64,000 nt of DNA from assembly GCA_905204935.1 (NCBI GenBank), contig CAJLBJ010000001.1, positions 139,670 to 203,669 of the forward strand, given 5' to 3'. A program made the translations under genes and the position numbers. Source of the stretch: an uncultured Lactobacillus sp. Its GTDB lineage: Bacteria; Bacillota; Bacilli; Lactobacillales; Lactobacillaceae. How positions within the stretch are numbered: position 1 is the first letter of the stretch; each line of letters starts with the position of its first letter. Shown piece after piece: positions 46,024-55,178 of the stretch. The notes beneath the pieces were generated by a model. The model saw only the letters and a program-made list of their open reading frames with translations, ran no database searches and had not been told where the DNA came from.

Positions 46024-47439
46024 TCATATCTCTTTTAACAAAATTTTTAACTTCATGTTATTATTTCTACTTATCCGCTGTAGCAAACTAGTTTTATCAG
46101 TAATAATAGCCGTTGCTCCCAGAGTTTGACTCATTTGAGCACTTCCTTTTTGATTAACAGTCCAAACATAAAAAGCTTTTTTTAACCTTTGTGTTTGACT
46201 ACTTAGCAATAATGTTTGATTTAATGACAAAAAATCTGCCTTAGCAACTTTAGGCGCAAACAAAGTAAATGGTTCTACATAACCTATTTTTAGCTGTGGT
46301 GCCATTTGTTTAATCTTTCGTAACAGTCGATAATTCATCGTGTGTATCTTCCAATGGTTTTGGCTTATCATTGCTCCATAACGTTTAATGAAATCAGCAA
46401 TAACCTTATTTGACCATAATTGTTCACTCTTTAATTCGATCAATACCGGTTGGTTTAACGCTTTGGCAACTTGTAAATAATGTGTCAACGTCGTCAAATG
46501 CGTTGCTTTGTCGCCTTGCTTTATGCTTAATTTTTGTAAATTAGTTGCTGTTTGTTGTTTAATGCTAATGTTTTTTCCGGCTACAGTTAATAATTTATCA
46601 TCGTGACTGACGATAAAATTATTATCTTTAGTGACTCGTACATCGATTTCAACAAAGTCTGGGTGAACATGTAGTGCAGTTTGTTTAAGCGCTACTAATG
46701 AATTAGGTACTGCAGTAACATTTGCCACTCCTTTATGCGCAATAATTTGCAGTTTAGAAGTATTTGGCAATACATTACACATTAATATTAGACCGTTCAA
46801 ACAAATTAAAATACTAATTATTATTATTTCTTTTACGCCACTCTTTTTAAATTCCAACGCTTTAGGAGCAACAATTTTTAAGCGTGCATACCAAAAAAGT
46901 GCGCATAAAACGCTTTGCAACAACAAATTACCGGCTAATGCTATAAAATTTGGCAACCGGGTAAACATATGCCAAACAAAAAAGCGACTAAAAAAAATAA
47001 CAATCACTAACAATGTTAGCTTAAAAGGAAAGTTTTGTCTTGTTAACTTCCACGAGCGTTGTATTGCTTGTTTAAAAGTAAGATTTGTTTGTACGCCTAA
47101 GCTCCAAGTCCATATCAAGCGTAATAAAATATATATTCCTAAAAGATATATACTTCCACCTATGGCAAAAATAAAAATACGATATCTAAAAATAAAATCT
47201 AAAACAAATGGATTAAGCTCAATTTGTCCTAGAAAAGCACGCCATACATTCAACCAAATTACCGGCACCCAGCAACACCAACTAAACATCCAGCATAATT
47301 TAGGCCAAATCTTTCTGGTTATCTCTCCTTGTAAAATATACTCATTGATTAACGCACCTATGAATAGACATAAGACAAATAATAAAGGTATAGTTGCACT
47401 TAATCTAAACAAAAGCGCTAAGATCAATAATAACCCCAC
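46024..47439 (-). CDS. membrane-anchored glycerophosphodiester phosphodiesterase
   Basis: The 471-aa protein combines an N-terminal membrane domain with about six to eight helices (residues 1-225, the GPDPase membrane domain) and a C-terminal GDPD domain. That domain has IIAHKGVANVTAVPNSLVAL (HRG motif altered to HKG), FVEIDVRVTKDNNFIVSHDD with the metal and catalytic residues, and VLIELKSE. It should cleave deacylated phospholipids or lipoteichoic acid units at the outer face. The start is GTG, 7 nt after GGGAGG. Confidence 0.93.
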   Translation of the reverse strand: MGLLLILALLFRLSATIPLLFVLCLFIGALINEYILQGEITRKIWPKLCWMFSWCCWVPVIWLNVWRAFLGQIELNPFVLDFIFRYRIFIFAIGGSIYLLGIYILLRLIWTWSLGVQTNLTFKQAIQRSWKLTRQNFPFKLTLLVIVIFFSRFFVWHMFTRLPNFIALAGNLLLQSVLCALFWYARLKIVAPKALEFKKSGVKEIIIISILICLNGLILMCNVLPNTSKLQIIAHKGVANVTAVPNSLVALKQTALHVHPDFVEIDVRVTKDNNFIVSHDDKLLTVAGKNISIKQQTATNLQKLSIKQGDKATHLTTLTHYLQVAKALNQPVLIELKSEQLWSNKVIADFIKRYGAMISQNHWKIHTMNYRLLRKIKQMAPQLKIGYVEPFTLFAPKVAKADFLSLNQTLLLSSQTQRLKKAFYVWTVNQKGSAQMSQTLGATAIITDKTSLLQRISRNNNMKLKILLKEI

Positions 47440-47460
47440 ACAAAATCCTCCCTTTTATAC

Positions 47461-47487
47461 AAAAAAGACCAGATATAACATCTGGCC
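47461..47487 (-). terminator. terminator after ddl
   Basis: GGCCAGAT and ATCTGGTC flank a 5-nt loop and are followed on the minus strand by six T residues. It lies between ddl and the GDPD gene, just before the latter's ribosome binding site. Confidence 0.85.
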
Positions 47488-47501
47488 TTACTCAATTAGT
47501 T

Positions 47502-48647
47502 TTATTTTTTCTTACCATCGATGATCTTAGTACCGACTTTTTCAGTTCCTAATTCCACAAAATCATAATGTAATTTAGCATTATCGTTAAATTCATCAAT
47601 GGCTAATTGAATCAAGCGATCGATTAAATCTGCATATGAAATGCCACTTACTTCCCAAAGTTGTGGGTATAAAGAAATATTAGTAAATCCTGGTAAAGTA
47701 TTAGCTTCACCAAAGTATGGCACATTATTTTCATCAACCAGGAAGTCCATCCGTGCTAAACCACGGTTATCTAAGACACGGAAAGCATCGATTGACATTT
47801 GTTGGATTTCTTTAGTTAAATCTTCTGGCAAATCAATTGGAATTTGGAAGACTACACCAGAAGCATCAACGAACTTGTTGTTGTAATCATAGAAGTCGTC
47901 ACCTTCTGGAATGTTGATTGCACCTAATTTAGAAGCTTTTGTTTCACGGTTTCCAAGAATTGAGCATTCGATTTCACGTGGATTCTTGATAGCTTCTTCA
48001 ACCATCACTTTAAAGTCATAGTGGAAGCCATCTTGAATTGCTCGATCAAATTCTTCTTTGTTAGTAACTTTATATACACCAACTGAAGAACCTTGACGTG
48101 CTGGTTTAACAAATAATGTTTCACCTAATTGAGCACTACATTTTTCATAGGTATATTCAGTTTGGTTTTCAGGTGTTACAACAACATATTTTGTATTGCG
48201 AATTCCATGCAAGGTCAATAATTGCTTGGTTAAGTCCTTATCAAACGAAACAGCTGATGAAGTGATTCCACTTCCAATCCATGGCTTGTTAAGCAAACGG
48301 AACAATGCTTGAATTGTACCATCTTCACCCATATTTCCATGGATAACTGGATAGAATAAATCAACATCTTTAACTTCAGATAAGTTTTGAATATTAGCTA
48401 ATGGATTAGAAAAATCGACATCTTTAGTTGCTTGAGCCACAACTTCATCTTCATTTTCACCATCAAAAATGCGCATTGAATCTTTGTTGCCTAATAAAAA
48501 GCCTGTTTTGGTGAACATAAATACTGAAACTTCGTATTTATTTTTATCTAAGGCATCATAAATATTATGTGCTGAACGTTTTGAAACATCATGTTCTGAG
48601 GAATTTCCTCCGAAAAATAAAGCAATGTGTAACTTCTTATTTTCCAT
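47502..48647 (-). CDS. ddl: D-alanine-D-alanine ligase (F-type, likely D-Ala-D-Lac)
   Basis: Ddl makes the terminal dipeptide or depsipeptide of the peptidoglycan stem. The 381-aa ATP-grasp protein has FFGGNSSEHDVSKRSA, VIHGNMGEDGTIQ, FVKPARQGSSVGVYKV and the metal loop FGEANTLPGFT. The omega-loop motif reads DFYDYNNKFVDAS. The Phe after NNK replaces the Tyr of Y-type enzymes; the F-type found in Lactobacillus and Leuconostoc prefers D-lactate as second substrate and gives intrinsic vancomycin resistance. A GAGGACGG box precedes the ATG. Confidence 0.96.
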   Translation of the reverse strand: MENKKLHIALFFGGNSSEHDVSKRSAHNIYDALDKNKYEVSVFMFTKTGFLLGNKDSMRIFDGENEDEVVAQATKDVDFSNPLANIQNLSEVKDVDLFYPVIHGNMGEDGTIQALFRLLNKPWIGSGITSSAVSFDKDLTKQLLTLHGIRNTKYVVVTPENQTEYTYEKCSAQLGETLFVKPARQGSSVGVYKVTNKEEFDRAIQDGFHYDFKVMVEEAIKNPREIECSILGNRETKASKLGAINIPEGDDFYDYNNKFVDASGVVFQIPIDLPEDLTKEIQQMSIDAFRVLDNRGLARMDFLVDENNVPYFGEANTLPGFTNISLYPQLWEVSGISYADLIDRLIQLAIDEFNDNAKLHYDFVELGTEKVGTKIIDGKKK

Positions 48648-48893
48648 TTAATAATCCGTCCTCTTCATTATTTTTTTATTTAACCAAATATATTATACGA
48701 CAAAAAAATTAGCTTTGCTAGTATTGTCACTATCCAATAAAATCCGACTTTTTAATATTTAATTAGAGAATTTATCTTTTACACAAATTAACATCTGTTA
48801 TCAAGAAATTACACAAAATTTACATGCTATCTTTTGCTAAATCTAAATAAGATTGTTATCATGAAAAAAGAAAGCATTAAGGAGGTTATTACT

Positions 48894-50411
48894 ATGTCTA
48901 AAAACTTATTTGGCATTATTTATATGTCCTCGTTAAAAGTTAAATTAACCATCTTTGATTTAAAAAACATGAATATTCTTGAAGAAGTTGATTCGGCTGA
49001 ATTTATTCCACATAATTCACAAACAAACATTTATACCCAAGAATTGTCCAAAATTACCCTAGCTTTAAACGGATTTAAACAATTACTAAAAGATTATCAC
49101 GTCCAAAGTTTCCGTTTTTTTGGTAACAAACAATTATTAGATGATGTTTCGGCTCGCTATATTGCCGATCAAATCTTTGTGCGGACTAACCTTAAAATTT
49201 CATGGTTAAATACTGGACAAGTCAACTTTTTTAAAGCGCAAGCAGTTATTGGACAACTGCAAGCCCTAAACGATACTACATATGAAACGGCTTATTTACT
49301 AAGCCTAGGTTCCAACTTCATTACGATTTTTGAATTTCATGATAACAAATTCAAAACAGTCTGGAACATTGAATTTGGGCAACATGAACTAAATGATATC
49401 CAACAAGCACTACGCTTAACTGCCAATGACTCGACTGAAGTTATCAACGATTATATTAAAAGTAAACTCGAATCATTAAAAAATATTTTTCCTAAAACTA
49501 GTGGTAAAGTCCGTTTAGTTTTACAACATTCCGTGGCCTTGCGTAATAAATTTATCAAATCAACCGAAACAACGGCTGAAATTAGTATCGGTGAATTTCA
49601 AAAAATTTATCACGATATTATCAACAATACTGATCAATATCTAACAAATTCATTTGCAATTGATGATAATCGTTTGAGTCGTGTAATCCCACATTTTTTA
49701 ATTGTCAATCGCATTATTAAGCTACTTAAAGTAGATACCTTAATGTTAACTACCTTATCTGTTACTGAAGGACTTGCCTTACAACAAGCCATTGATAACG
49801 GATTTGTTACTGCTGATTTTTCTGAGATGATTCTAACTTCTGCCCAAAACATTGCGAATCGCTATTTAACTGATAATAGACATCGTATGAATGTTAAAAA
49901 ATTTGCGCTACATCTTTTTGACCAACTTAAACGCTTGCATCATTTAACTACACGGCACCGTTTATTGCTGCAAATTGCGTGTGAAGTCGATGATATTGGG
50001 AATTTTATCAATCCTAAAGGTCATTACCGTCATTCTGCTTATATTTTAGAAGCTAATAAAATTATTGGCCTATCAGATAACGAAAATCAAATTATTGCTG
50101 AGATTTCACGCTATCATAGTTCAGAAAGCCCTGAAATCGACCAACATCACTATCAGCATCTAGATGATGATATTCAAATGATAGTTGCCAAACTAGCCGC
50201 TATCTTACGGATTGCCGATGCCTTAGATGATTCACATAATCAAAAGATTAAAAAGATTTCAATCTCGCTAAAAGAAGAACAACTTATTATTAGTGCCTTT
50301 TGTAATCAAGACCTTACTTTAGAAAAATGGTCGTTTACCCAAAAAGCCCCTCTTTTCAAGGAAGTCTTTGGAATTGAGCCCGTTTTTAAACAAAGGAGAG
50401 TGCGTAACTAA
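48894..50411 (+). CDS. divergent exopolyphosphatase-like protein (Ppx1)
   Basis: The 505-aa protein has the Ppx/GppA layout: two ASKHA-fold domains and an HD-like C-terminal region (about 330-480, RHRLLLQIACEVDDIGNFI then HYRHSAYIL). The phosphate-binding motifs are degraded: the usual DIGGGST reads LSLGSNFIT, and the N-terminal DxGSNS reads IYMSSLKV. It may be a regulatory or inactive partner of Ppk. Start MSKNLFGI has a GGAGG box; an earlier ATG at 48861 is less supported. The stop overlaps the ppk start (TAATG). Confidence 0.82.
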   Translation: MSKNLFGIIYMSSLKVKLTIFDLKNMNILEEVDSAEFIPHNSQTNIYTQELSKITLALNGFKQLLKDYHVQSFRFFGNKQLLDDVSARYIADQIFVRTNLKISWLNTGQVNFFKAQAVIGQLQALNDTTYETAYLLSLGSNFITIFEFHDNKFKTVWNIEFGQHELNDIQQALRLTANDSTEVINDYIKSKLESLKNIFPKTSGKVRLVLQHSVALRNKFIKSTETTAEISIGEFQKIYHDIINNTDQYLTNSFAIDDNRLSRVIPHFLIVNRIIKLLKVDTLMLTTLSVTEGLALQQAIDNGFVTADFSEMILTSAQNIANRYLTDNRHRMNVKKFALHLFDQLKRLHHLTTRHRLLLQIACEVDDIGNFINPKGHYRHSAYILEANKIIGLSDNENQIIAEISRYHSSESPEIDQHHYQHLDDDIQMIVAKLAAILRIADALDDSHNQKIKKISISLKEEQLIISAFCNQDLTLEKWSFTQKAPLFKEVFGIEPVFKQRRVRN

Positions 50412-52579
50412 TGTCAAAAAAATTTGCTAAACATACTTATTTTCAAAATCGTGAACTCAGTTGGCTAGCCTTTAACGGACGTGTTTTAGAAGAAGCGCGG
50501 GATTTAGATAATCCGTTACTTGAACGTGTTAACTTTTTAGGCATCACCCAAAGTAACGTTGATGAATTTTTTATGGTTCGGGTGGCAGCCTTAAGCCGAC
50601 TCATTGCAGTTGACCTTGAATCAAAAGATGCAGCTGGTTTAACGCCTACTGAACAATTAGCCCAAATTAATGTTGTTGAACACGAGATGGTTGAAAGACG
50701 CTACTCAACTTACAATCGTTCCTTAATTCCACAGCTTGAAAAACATGAAATTTATCTTTTGAAACCCAACCAGCTAAACGAAGAACAATATGAATTTATT
50801 GAATGCTACTTCAATGATGAACTTTATCCTGTTTTAACACCGATGGCAGACGATTCATCCCGTCCGTTTCCTTTTATTAGTAATAACTCATTAAACCTAG
50901 CGATTCGTTTATTTGATCCAACTAAAAAAGAAGAACTTTTTGCCACAATTCGAGTTCCTGAGGTCTTTTCACGCCTCGTAAAACTTCCTTTAGCTGAAAA
51001 TAGTTTTATCTTGCTTGAAGATATTATTAAAGAATTTATTGTTCGCTTATTTACTGGCTTTGAAGTTTGCGAAACTGCAACTTACCGTGTCATTCGGGAT
51101 ATGTATTTAGATGTGGCTGAAAAAGATACTTCAGATTTGCTTTTGGCGGTTAAAGAACAACTTAAAGAACGTGAACATGGCGATGTGGTGCGCTTAGAAT
51201 TTGAAAATTCAATTAGTAAAGCTTTACGTAAGCGACTAATCAAAGCTCTTGAAGTTAAAGATCAAGCGATTTATACAATTAATGGACCATTAGATTTAAC
51301 CTTTTTAAAGAAATTACCACGTTTAATCGAGGGACATGAAGATTTAAAATACCCTAAGTTCAAAGGTTATCGCCCACATAAATTAACTGGTTCTTATAAC
51401 ATTTTTGATGTTATCAAAAAACAAGATCTTTTATTACAACACCCCTATGATTCATTTGGCATTGTTGTTGATTTTATCAAACAAGCTGCTTTAGACCCAG
51501 ATGTTTTAGCTATTAAGATGACCCTTTATCGTGTTTCAGGAAACTCACCTATTATTAAATATCTTGGTTTAGCTGCTCAAAAAGGTAAACAAGTAACCGT
51601 TTTGGTTGAAGTTAAAGCGCGCTTTGATGAACAAAATAATGTTCGTTGGGCTAAAGAACTTGAAAATATGGGCTGTCACGTAATCTATGGACTTGTAGGT
51701 TTAAAGACCCATTCAAAAGTAGCCCTTGTGATTCGCCACGAAGAAGATGGAATTCGGCGTTACTTACATCTTGGCACGGGTAACTATAATGATGTCACGG
51801 CTAATTTTTATACCGATATGGGATTATTAACTTGCCAAAAAGATATGGGAGTTGACGCTACTAATGTCTTTAACATGCTATCTGGTTACGCCCGCCCGCC
51901 TTATTTTTATCAATTGCACATTTCACCTAATCATATCCGTAAATTTATTTATCGTAAAATTGATGAAGAAATTGCGATTGCTAAACAGGGTCGCTTTGCT
52001 TTAATCAAAATGAAAATGAATTCTTTATCCGATCCTAAAGTCATTGAAAAACTTTATGAAGCCTCGGCTGCAGGAGTTAAAATTCAATTAATTATTCGTG
52101 GAATTTGTTGTTTGAAAACAGAGCTTCCTGAAGTTAGTGAAAATATCGAAGTCCATTCAATCGTTGGGCGCTTCCTTGAGCATAGTCGTATCTATTATTT
52201 TTATAATGATGGTATCCAAGATGTCTATTTATCAAGTGCCGACATGATGACGCGCAATCTAAATCGACGCGTCGAGTTGATGTTTCCTATCTTACAGTCC
52301 GATTTAAAGGAAGAAACTATCCAAATTTTTGAAAAAATGTGGTCTGATAATGTTAAGGCGCGTATTTTACACGGAAATAAATTTGAACGAATCGATCGCC
52401 GTGGTTTAAGTCTGCATAACTGTCAAGAAGAGTTTATTGAGCAAGCTTTGAAAAAACAAAAAAAACAACAAGCTCAGCTCAAAAAAGCTAATCAAAAATC
52501 AGAAGTTTTCATTCCTTTAACTCAAAATGCAGACTCTCCTTTCGAAGCAACTCAAATGGAGGAAAAAGACAATGATTAA
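50411..52579 (+). CDS. ppk: polyphosphate kinase
   Basis: Ppk1 polymerises the gamma-phosphate of ATP into polyphosphate. The 722-aa protein shows YFQNRELSWLAFNGRVLEEA at the N-terminus, the phosphohistidine loop LKTHSKVALVIRHEEDG, the LHLGTGNYND motif, and the second active-site histidine in EHSRIYYFYNDG. The C-terminal tail is rich in lysine and glutamine. It is translationally coupled to both flanking ppx genes (1-nt overlap before, 8-nt overlap after). Confidence 0.97.
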   Translation: MSKKFAKHTYFQNRELSWLAFNGRVLEEARDLDNPLLERVNFLGITQSNVDEFFMVRVAALSRLIAVDLESKDAAGLTPTEQLAQINVVEHEMVERRYSTYNRSLIPQLEKHEIYLLKPNQLNEEQYEFIECYFNDELYPVLTPMADDSSRPFPFISNNSLNLAIRLFDPTKKEELFATIRVPEVFSRLVKLPLAENSFILLEDIIKEFIVRLFTGFEVCETATYRVIRDMYLDVAEKDTSDLLLAVKEQLKEREHGDVVRLEFENSISKALRKRLIKALEVKDQAIYTINGPLDLTFLKKLPRLIEGHEDLKYPKFKGYRPHKLTGSYNIFDVIKKQDLLLQHPYDSFGIVVDFIKQAALDPDVLAIKMTLYRVSGNSPIIKYLGLAAQKGKQVTVLVEVKARFDEQNNVRWAKELENMGCHVIYGLVGLKTHSKVALVIRHEEDGIRRYLHLGTGNYNDVTANFYTDMGLLTCQKDMGVDATNVFNMLSGYARPPYFYQLHISPNHIRKFIYRKIDEEIAIAKQGRFALIKMKMNSLSDPKVIEKLYEASAAGVKIQLIIRGICCLKTELPEVSENIEVHSIVGRFLEHSRIYYFYNDGIQDVYLSSADMMTRNLNRRVELMFPILQSDLKEETIQIFEKMWSDNVKARILHGNKFERIDRRGLSLHNCQEEFIEQALKKQKKQQAQLKKANQKSEVFIPLTQNADSPFEATQMEEKDND

Positions 52580-53501
52580 TTTTGCAGTCATCGATTTAGG
52601 TTCAAATTCAATTCGGATGCGTATCACTCAGCTAGATGAAAACAAGCAGCTCACAGTTACTCATCAAGTTAAAGAATACGTTCGTCTCTCAGAAAATATG
52701 GAGCCTAATAAAATTTTACAACCAGAGCCGATTAACCGGACTTTAGCCGCTTTAAGAAGTTTTAAAGTAATTTATGAAGCATTACCAAATGTCAAACTTA
52801 AGGCGCTCGCAACAGCAGCAGTGCGCCAAGCTCAAAATCAACAGCAATTTTTAAATTTGGTTAAACAAGAAATTGGCATCGACTTTGAGGTTATTTCTGG
52901 GACACGTGAAGCGTATTTAGATTTTTTAGGTGTCACCAACACCTTGCCTGTGCGTGACTGTTTGATTATGGATGGCGGTGGTGCTAGTACAGAATTGATT
53001 TTAGTTAAAGAGGGCCAATTGAAAAATTCAATTAGTCTACCTTTTGGTTCGGTGACAATTTCACAAGAATTTAATTTAGCCGATAAAATTAACGCTCAAA
53101 ATCTTTTCTTAGCCATGACGGCCATTGAAAAGCAACTGACTGATATTGATTGGTTGGTTCAAGCTCATAAAATGCCGCTAATTGCCCTTGGCGGAAGTAA
53201 TCGCACACTTGCTAAAATTACCCGCCGCAAGAATCGTCAAGCAAATGAACCATTACCTAATCTTCATGGGTTCAAATTAGATAGTCAAATCGCTTTTGAC
53301 ATCATGGCCGCTTTAATTTCTAAAAATAAAAGTGAACGTGAAAAAATTGCAGGTTTAGCTAAAAGTCGTGCAGATGTTGTCGTTGGTGGCTTAATTCCCT
53401 TGATTTTAATCTTGCGTGTTTTTCATATCGATGAGATCCTCTTTTCCAATCATGGATTGCGTGAAGGCTGTTTATTTGAATATCTCGAACAAATAAACTA
53501 A
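52572..53501 (+). CDS. ppx: exopolyphosphatase / Ppx-GppA phosphatase (Ppx2)
   Basis: The 309-aa protein has intact phosphatase motifs: FAVIDLGSNSIRMRI at the start, ATAAVRQAQN, the DGGGASTELIL phosphate loop and GGSNRTLAKI. It lacks the C-terminal HD extension, unlike the upstream Ppx1. The start is ATG at 52572, with a GGAGG box inside the end of ppk and an 8-nt overlap. It should degrade the polymer made by Ppk, or hydrolyse pppGpp. Confidence 0.95.
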   Translation: MINFAVIDLGSNSIRMRITQLDENKQLTVTHQVKEYVRLSENMEPNKILQPEPINRTLAALRSFKVIYEALPNVKLKALATAAVRQAQNQQQFLNLVKQEIGIDFEVISGTREAYLDFLGVTNTLPVRDCLIMDGGGASTELILVKEGQLKNSISLPFGSVTISQEFNLADKINAQNLFLAMTAIEKQLTDIDWLVQAHKMPLIALGGSNRTLAKITRRKNRQANEPLPNLHGFKLDSQIAFDIMAALISKNKSEREKIAGLAKSRADVVVGGLIPLILILRVFHIDEILFSNHGLREGCLFEYLEQIN

Positions 53502-53540
53502 GAATTGATAAGGCCTTTAACAAAGATCAGCGATTAAATT

Positions 53541-53587
53541 AAAAAGAAAGTTTATGAAAAAATATACTTCATAGACTTTCTTTTTTT
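53541..53587 (+). terminator. terminator of the ppx1-ppk-ppx2 operon
   Basis: The arms AAAGAAAGT and ACTTTCTTT with an inner ATGA/TCAT pairing are followed by eight T residues. Confidence 0.85.
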
Positions 53588-53701
53588 AGCTATTTTTTAT
53601 AATTTTTATTAATCCTAATTTCATTATAAAAATCATCCATCCGCATAGCAGATATTTTTTGATTGCACACGCTACACAAGCTCAGCTGGCTTTAAACACA
53701 T

Positions 53702-53743
53702 AAAAAAGCTCTCCTCACTAAAAAACTTCAGTAAAGAGAGTTT
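53702..53743 (-). terminator. terminator after murC
   Basis: CTCTC with TTACT pairs imperfectly with AGTGAG and GAGAG, followed on the minus strand by six T residues. It lies about 80 nt beyond the murC stop. Confidence 0.62.
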
Positions 53744-53821
53744 CAAAATCAAAATTAATAACTCTTTAATCTTTGATGACTACTTCATCAGTCCGATTTG
53801 ACAAAGAGCCTATTTTTCTAG

Positions 53822-55153
53822 CTAATTATTTTTTAAACTTAACTCACTTAAAAGTTGTTCATACGCATGTTCATATTTTTGAATGTCACCTGCTCCCATG
53901 AAAACAACAACATCATCATGAAAATCAAGTAATGGCGACATATTATCCAATTCTAAAACTTCGCCACCCTTAGTAATCTTCGCTCCTAAATCCTTCGCTG
54001 AGACCGCACCATCTTTTTCACGAATCGAACTAAAGATTTCGGTTAAATAAACGCAATCTGCCAGACTTAAACTCGTTGCAAAATCATCCATCAAAGCGAC
54101 TGTACGACTAAAGGTATGTGGTTGAAAGACTGCAATGATTTTTTTATCTGGATATTGTTGCCGCGCAGCATCAATCGTTGCACGAATTTCGTGAGGATGA
54201 TGCGCATAATCATCGATGATCACCATATCAGCAACTTTCTTTTCAGTAAAGCGACGTTTAACCCCTTTAAAAGTCAAAAGATGTTTTTTAACTTCATCTT
54301 GTTCAACTTGTTCTAAATAAGAAACAGCAATCACGGCTAAGCTGTTTAAAACATTGTGTTTACCAAACAAATGCGTTTCATATCGTCCTAAAAATTCATC
54401 ATGATGATAAACATCAAAACTCGATCCCTTGGTGGTTCGTTTAATATTAACCGCTCTGAAATCATCGTCTTCTTTTGTCCCATAATAATAAATTGGCACA
54501 TCAGCTTTTAGTTGACGTAAATTTTCATCTTCACCCCAAACAAATAAAGCTTTTTTGGTTTGTTTAGCCAATGTTTCAAAGGCATCACACACATCATCAA
54601 TGCCTGTAAAGTAATCTGGATGGTCAAAATCAATATTTGTCATGATTGTATAATCAGGATGATAGGCTACAAAATGACGACGATATTCATCGGCTTCAAA
54701 AACAAAAAAGCGTGCATCAGGAACGCCTTTCCCCGAGCCATCCCCTACTAGATAACTTGTTGATGAAACCAAACTTAATACATGAGCTAATAAGCCACTC
54801 GTACTAGTCTTGCCATGCGCACCAGCAACTGCAATGCTAGTGGTTTCTGCAACAATTTGTTCCACCATTTCAGGATAGCGCAAAACTTCTAAACCCATTT
54901 TTTTAGCTTGCGCTATTTCTTCTTGGTCATCACCAAAAGCATTGCCAGCAATCACAATCATTTCATCTGTAATATTTTCTTTAGCAAATGAATAAATTTT
55001 AATCCCAGCTTGTTCTAAGCCACGTTGCGTAAAAGTATATTTATCAATATCAGATCCGGCAACTCGACAGCCTTTATCTTTTAAAATTAATGCCAAAGAA
55101 CTCATCCCAGTTCCTTTAATACCTACAAAAAAATAAGTTTTGTCCATGTTCAT
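53822..55153 (-). CDS. murC: UDP-N-acetylmuramate-L-alanine ligase
   Basis: MurC adds L-alanine to UDP-MurNAc, the first step of the peptide stem. The 443-aa protein has the Rossmann start [20 protein letters not shown], the ATP loop [12 protein letters not shown], the [10 protein letters not shown] metal segment, and the Mur ligase C-terminal domain beginning at [13 protein letters not shown]. An AGAGG box precedes the ATG. It follows the sftA-like gene by 25 nt, the same order as the Bacillus ytp/murC region. Confidence 0.97.
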   Translation of the reverse strand: MNMDKTYFFVGIKGTGMSSLALILKDKGCRVAGSDIDKYTFTQRGLEQAGIKIYSFAKENITDEMIVIAGNAFGDDQEEIAQAKKMGLEVLRYPEMVEQIVAETTSIAVAGAHGKTSTSGLLAHVLSLVSSTSYLVGDGSGKGVPDARFFVFEADEYRRHFVAYHPDYTIMTNIDFDHPDYFTGIDDVCDAFETLAKQTKKALFVWGEDENLRQLKADVPIYYYGTKEDDDFRAVNIKRTTKGSSFDVYHHDEFLGRYETHLFGKHNVLNSLAVIAVSYLEQVEQDEVKKHLLTFKGVKRRFTEKKVADMVIIDDYAHHPHEIRATIDAARQQYPDKKIIAVFQPHTFSRTVALMDDFATSLSLADCVYLTEIFSSIREKDGAVSAKDLGAKITKGGEVLELDNMSPLLDFHDDVVVFMGAGDIQKYEHAYEQLLSELSLKNN

Positions 55154-55178
55154 ATTTATCCTCTTCTCATACGTATTA

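Noticed and set aside
53588-53701. A small gene between the ppx operon and murC
   Set aside because: All frames are short, and the segment lies between two convergent terminators.
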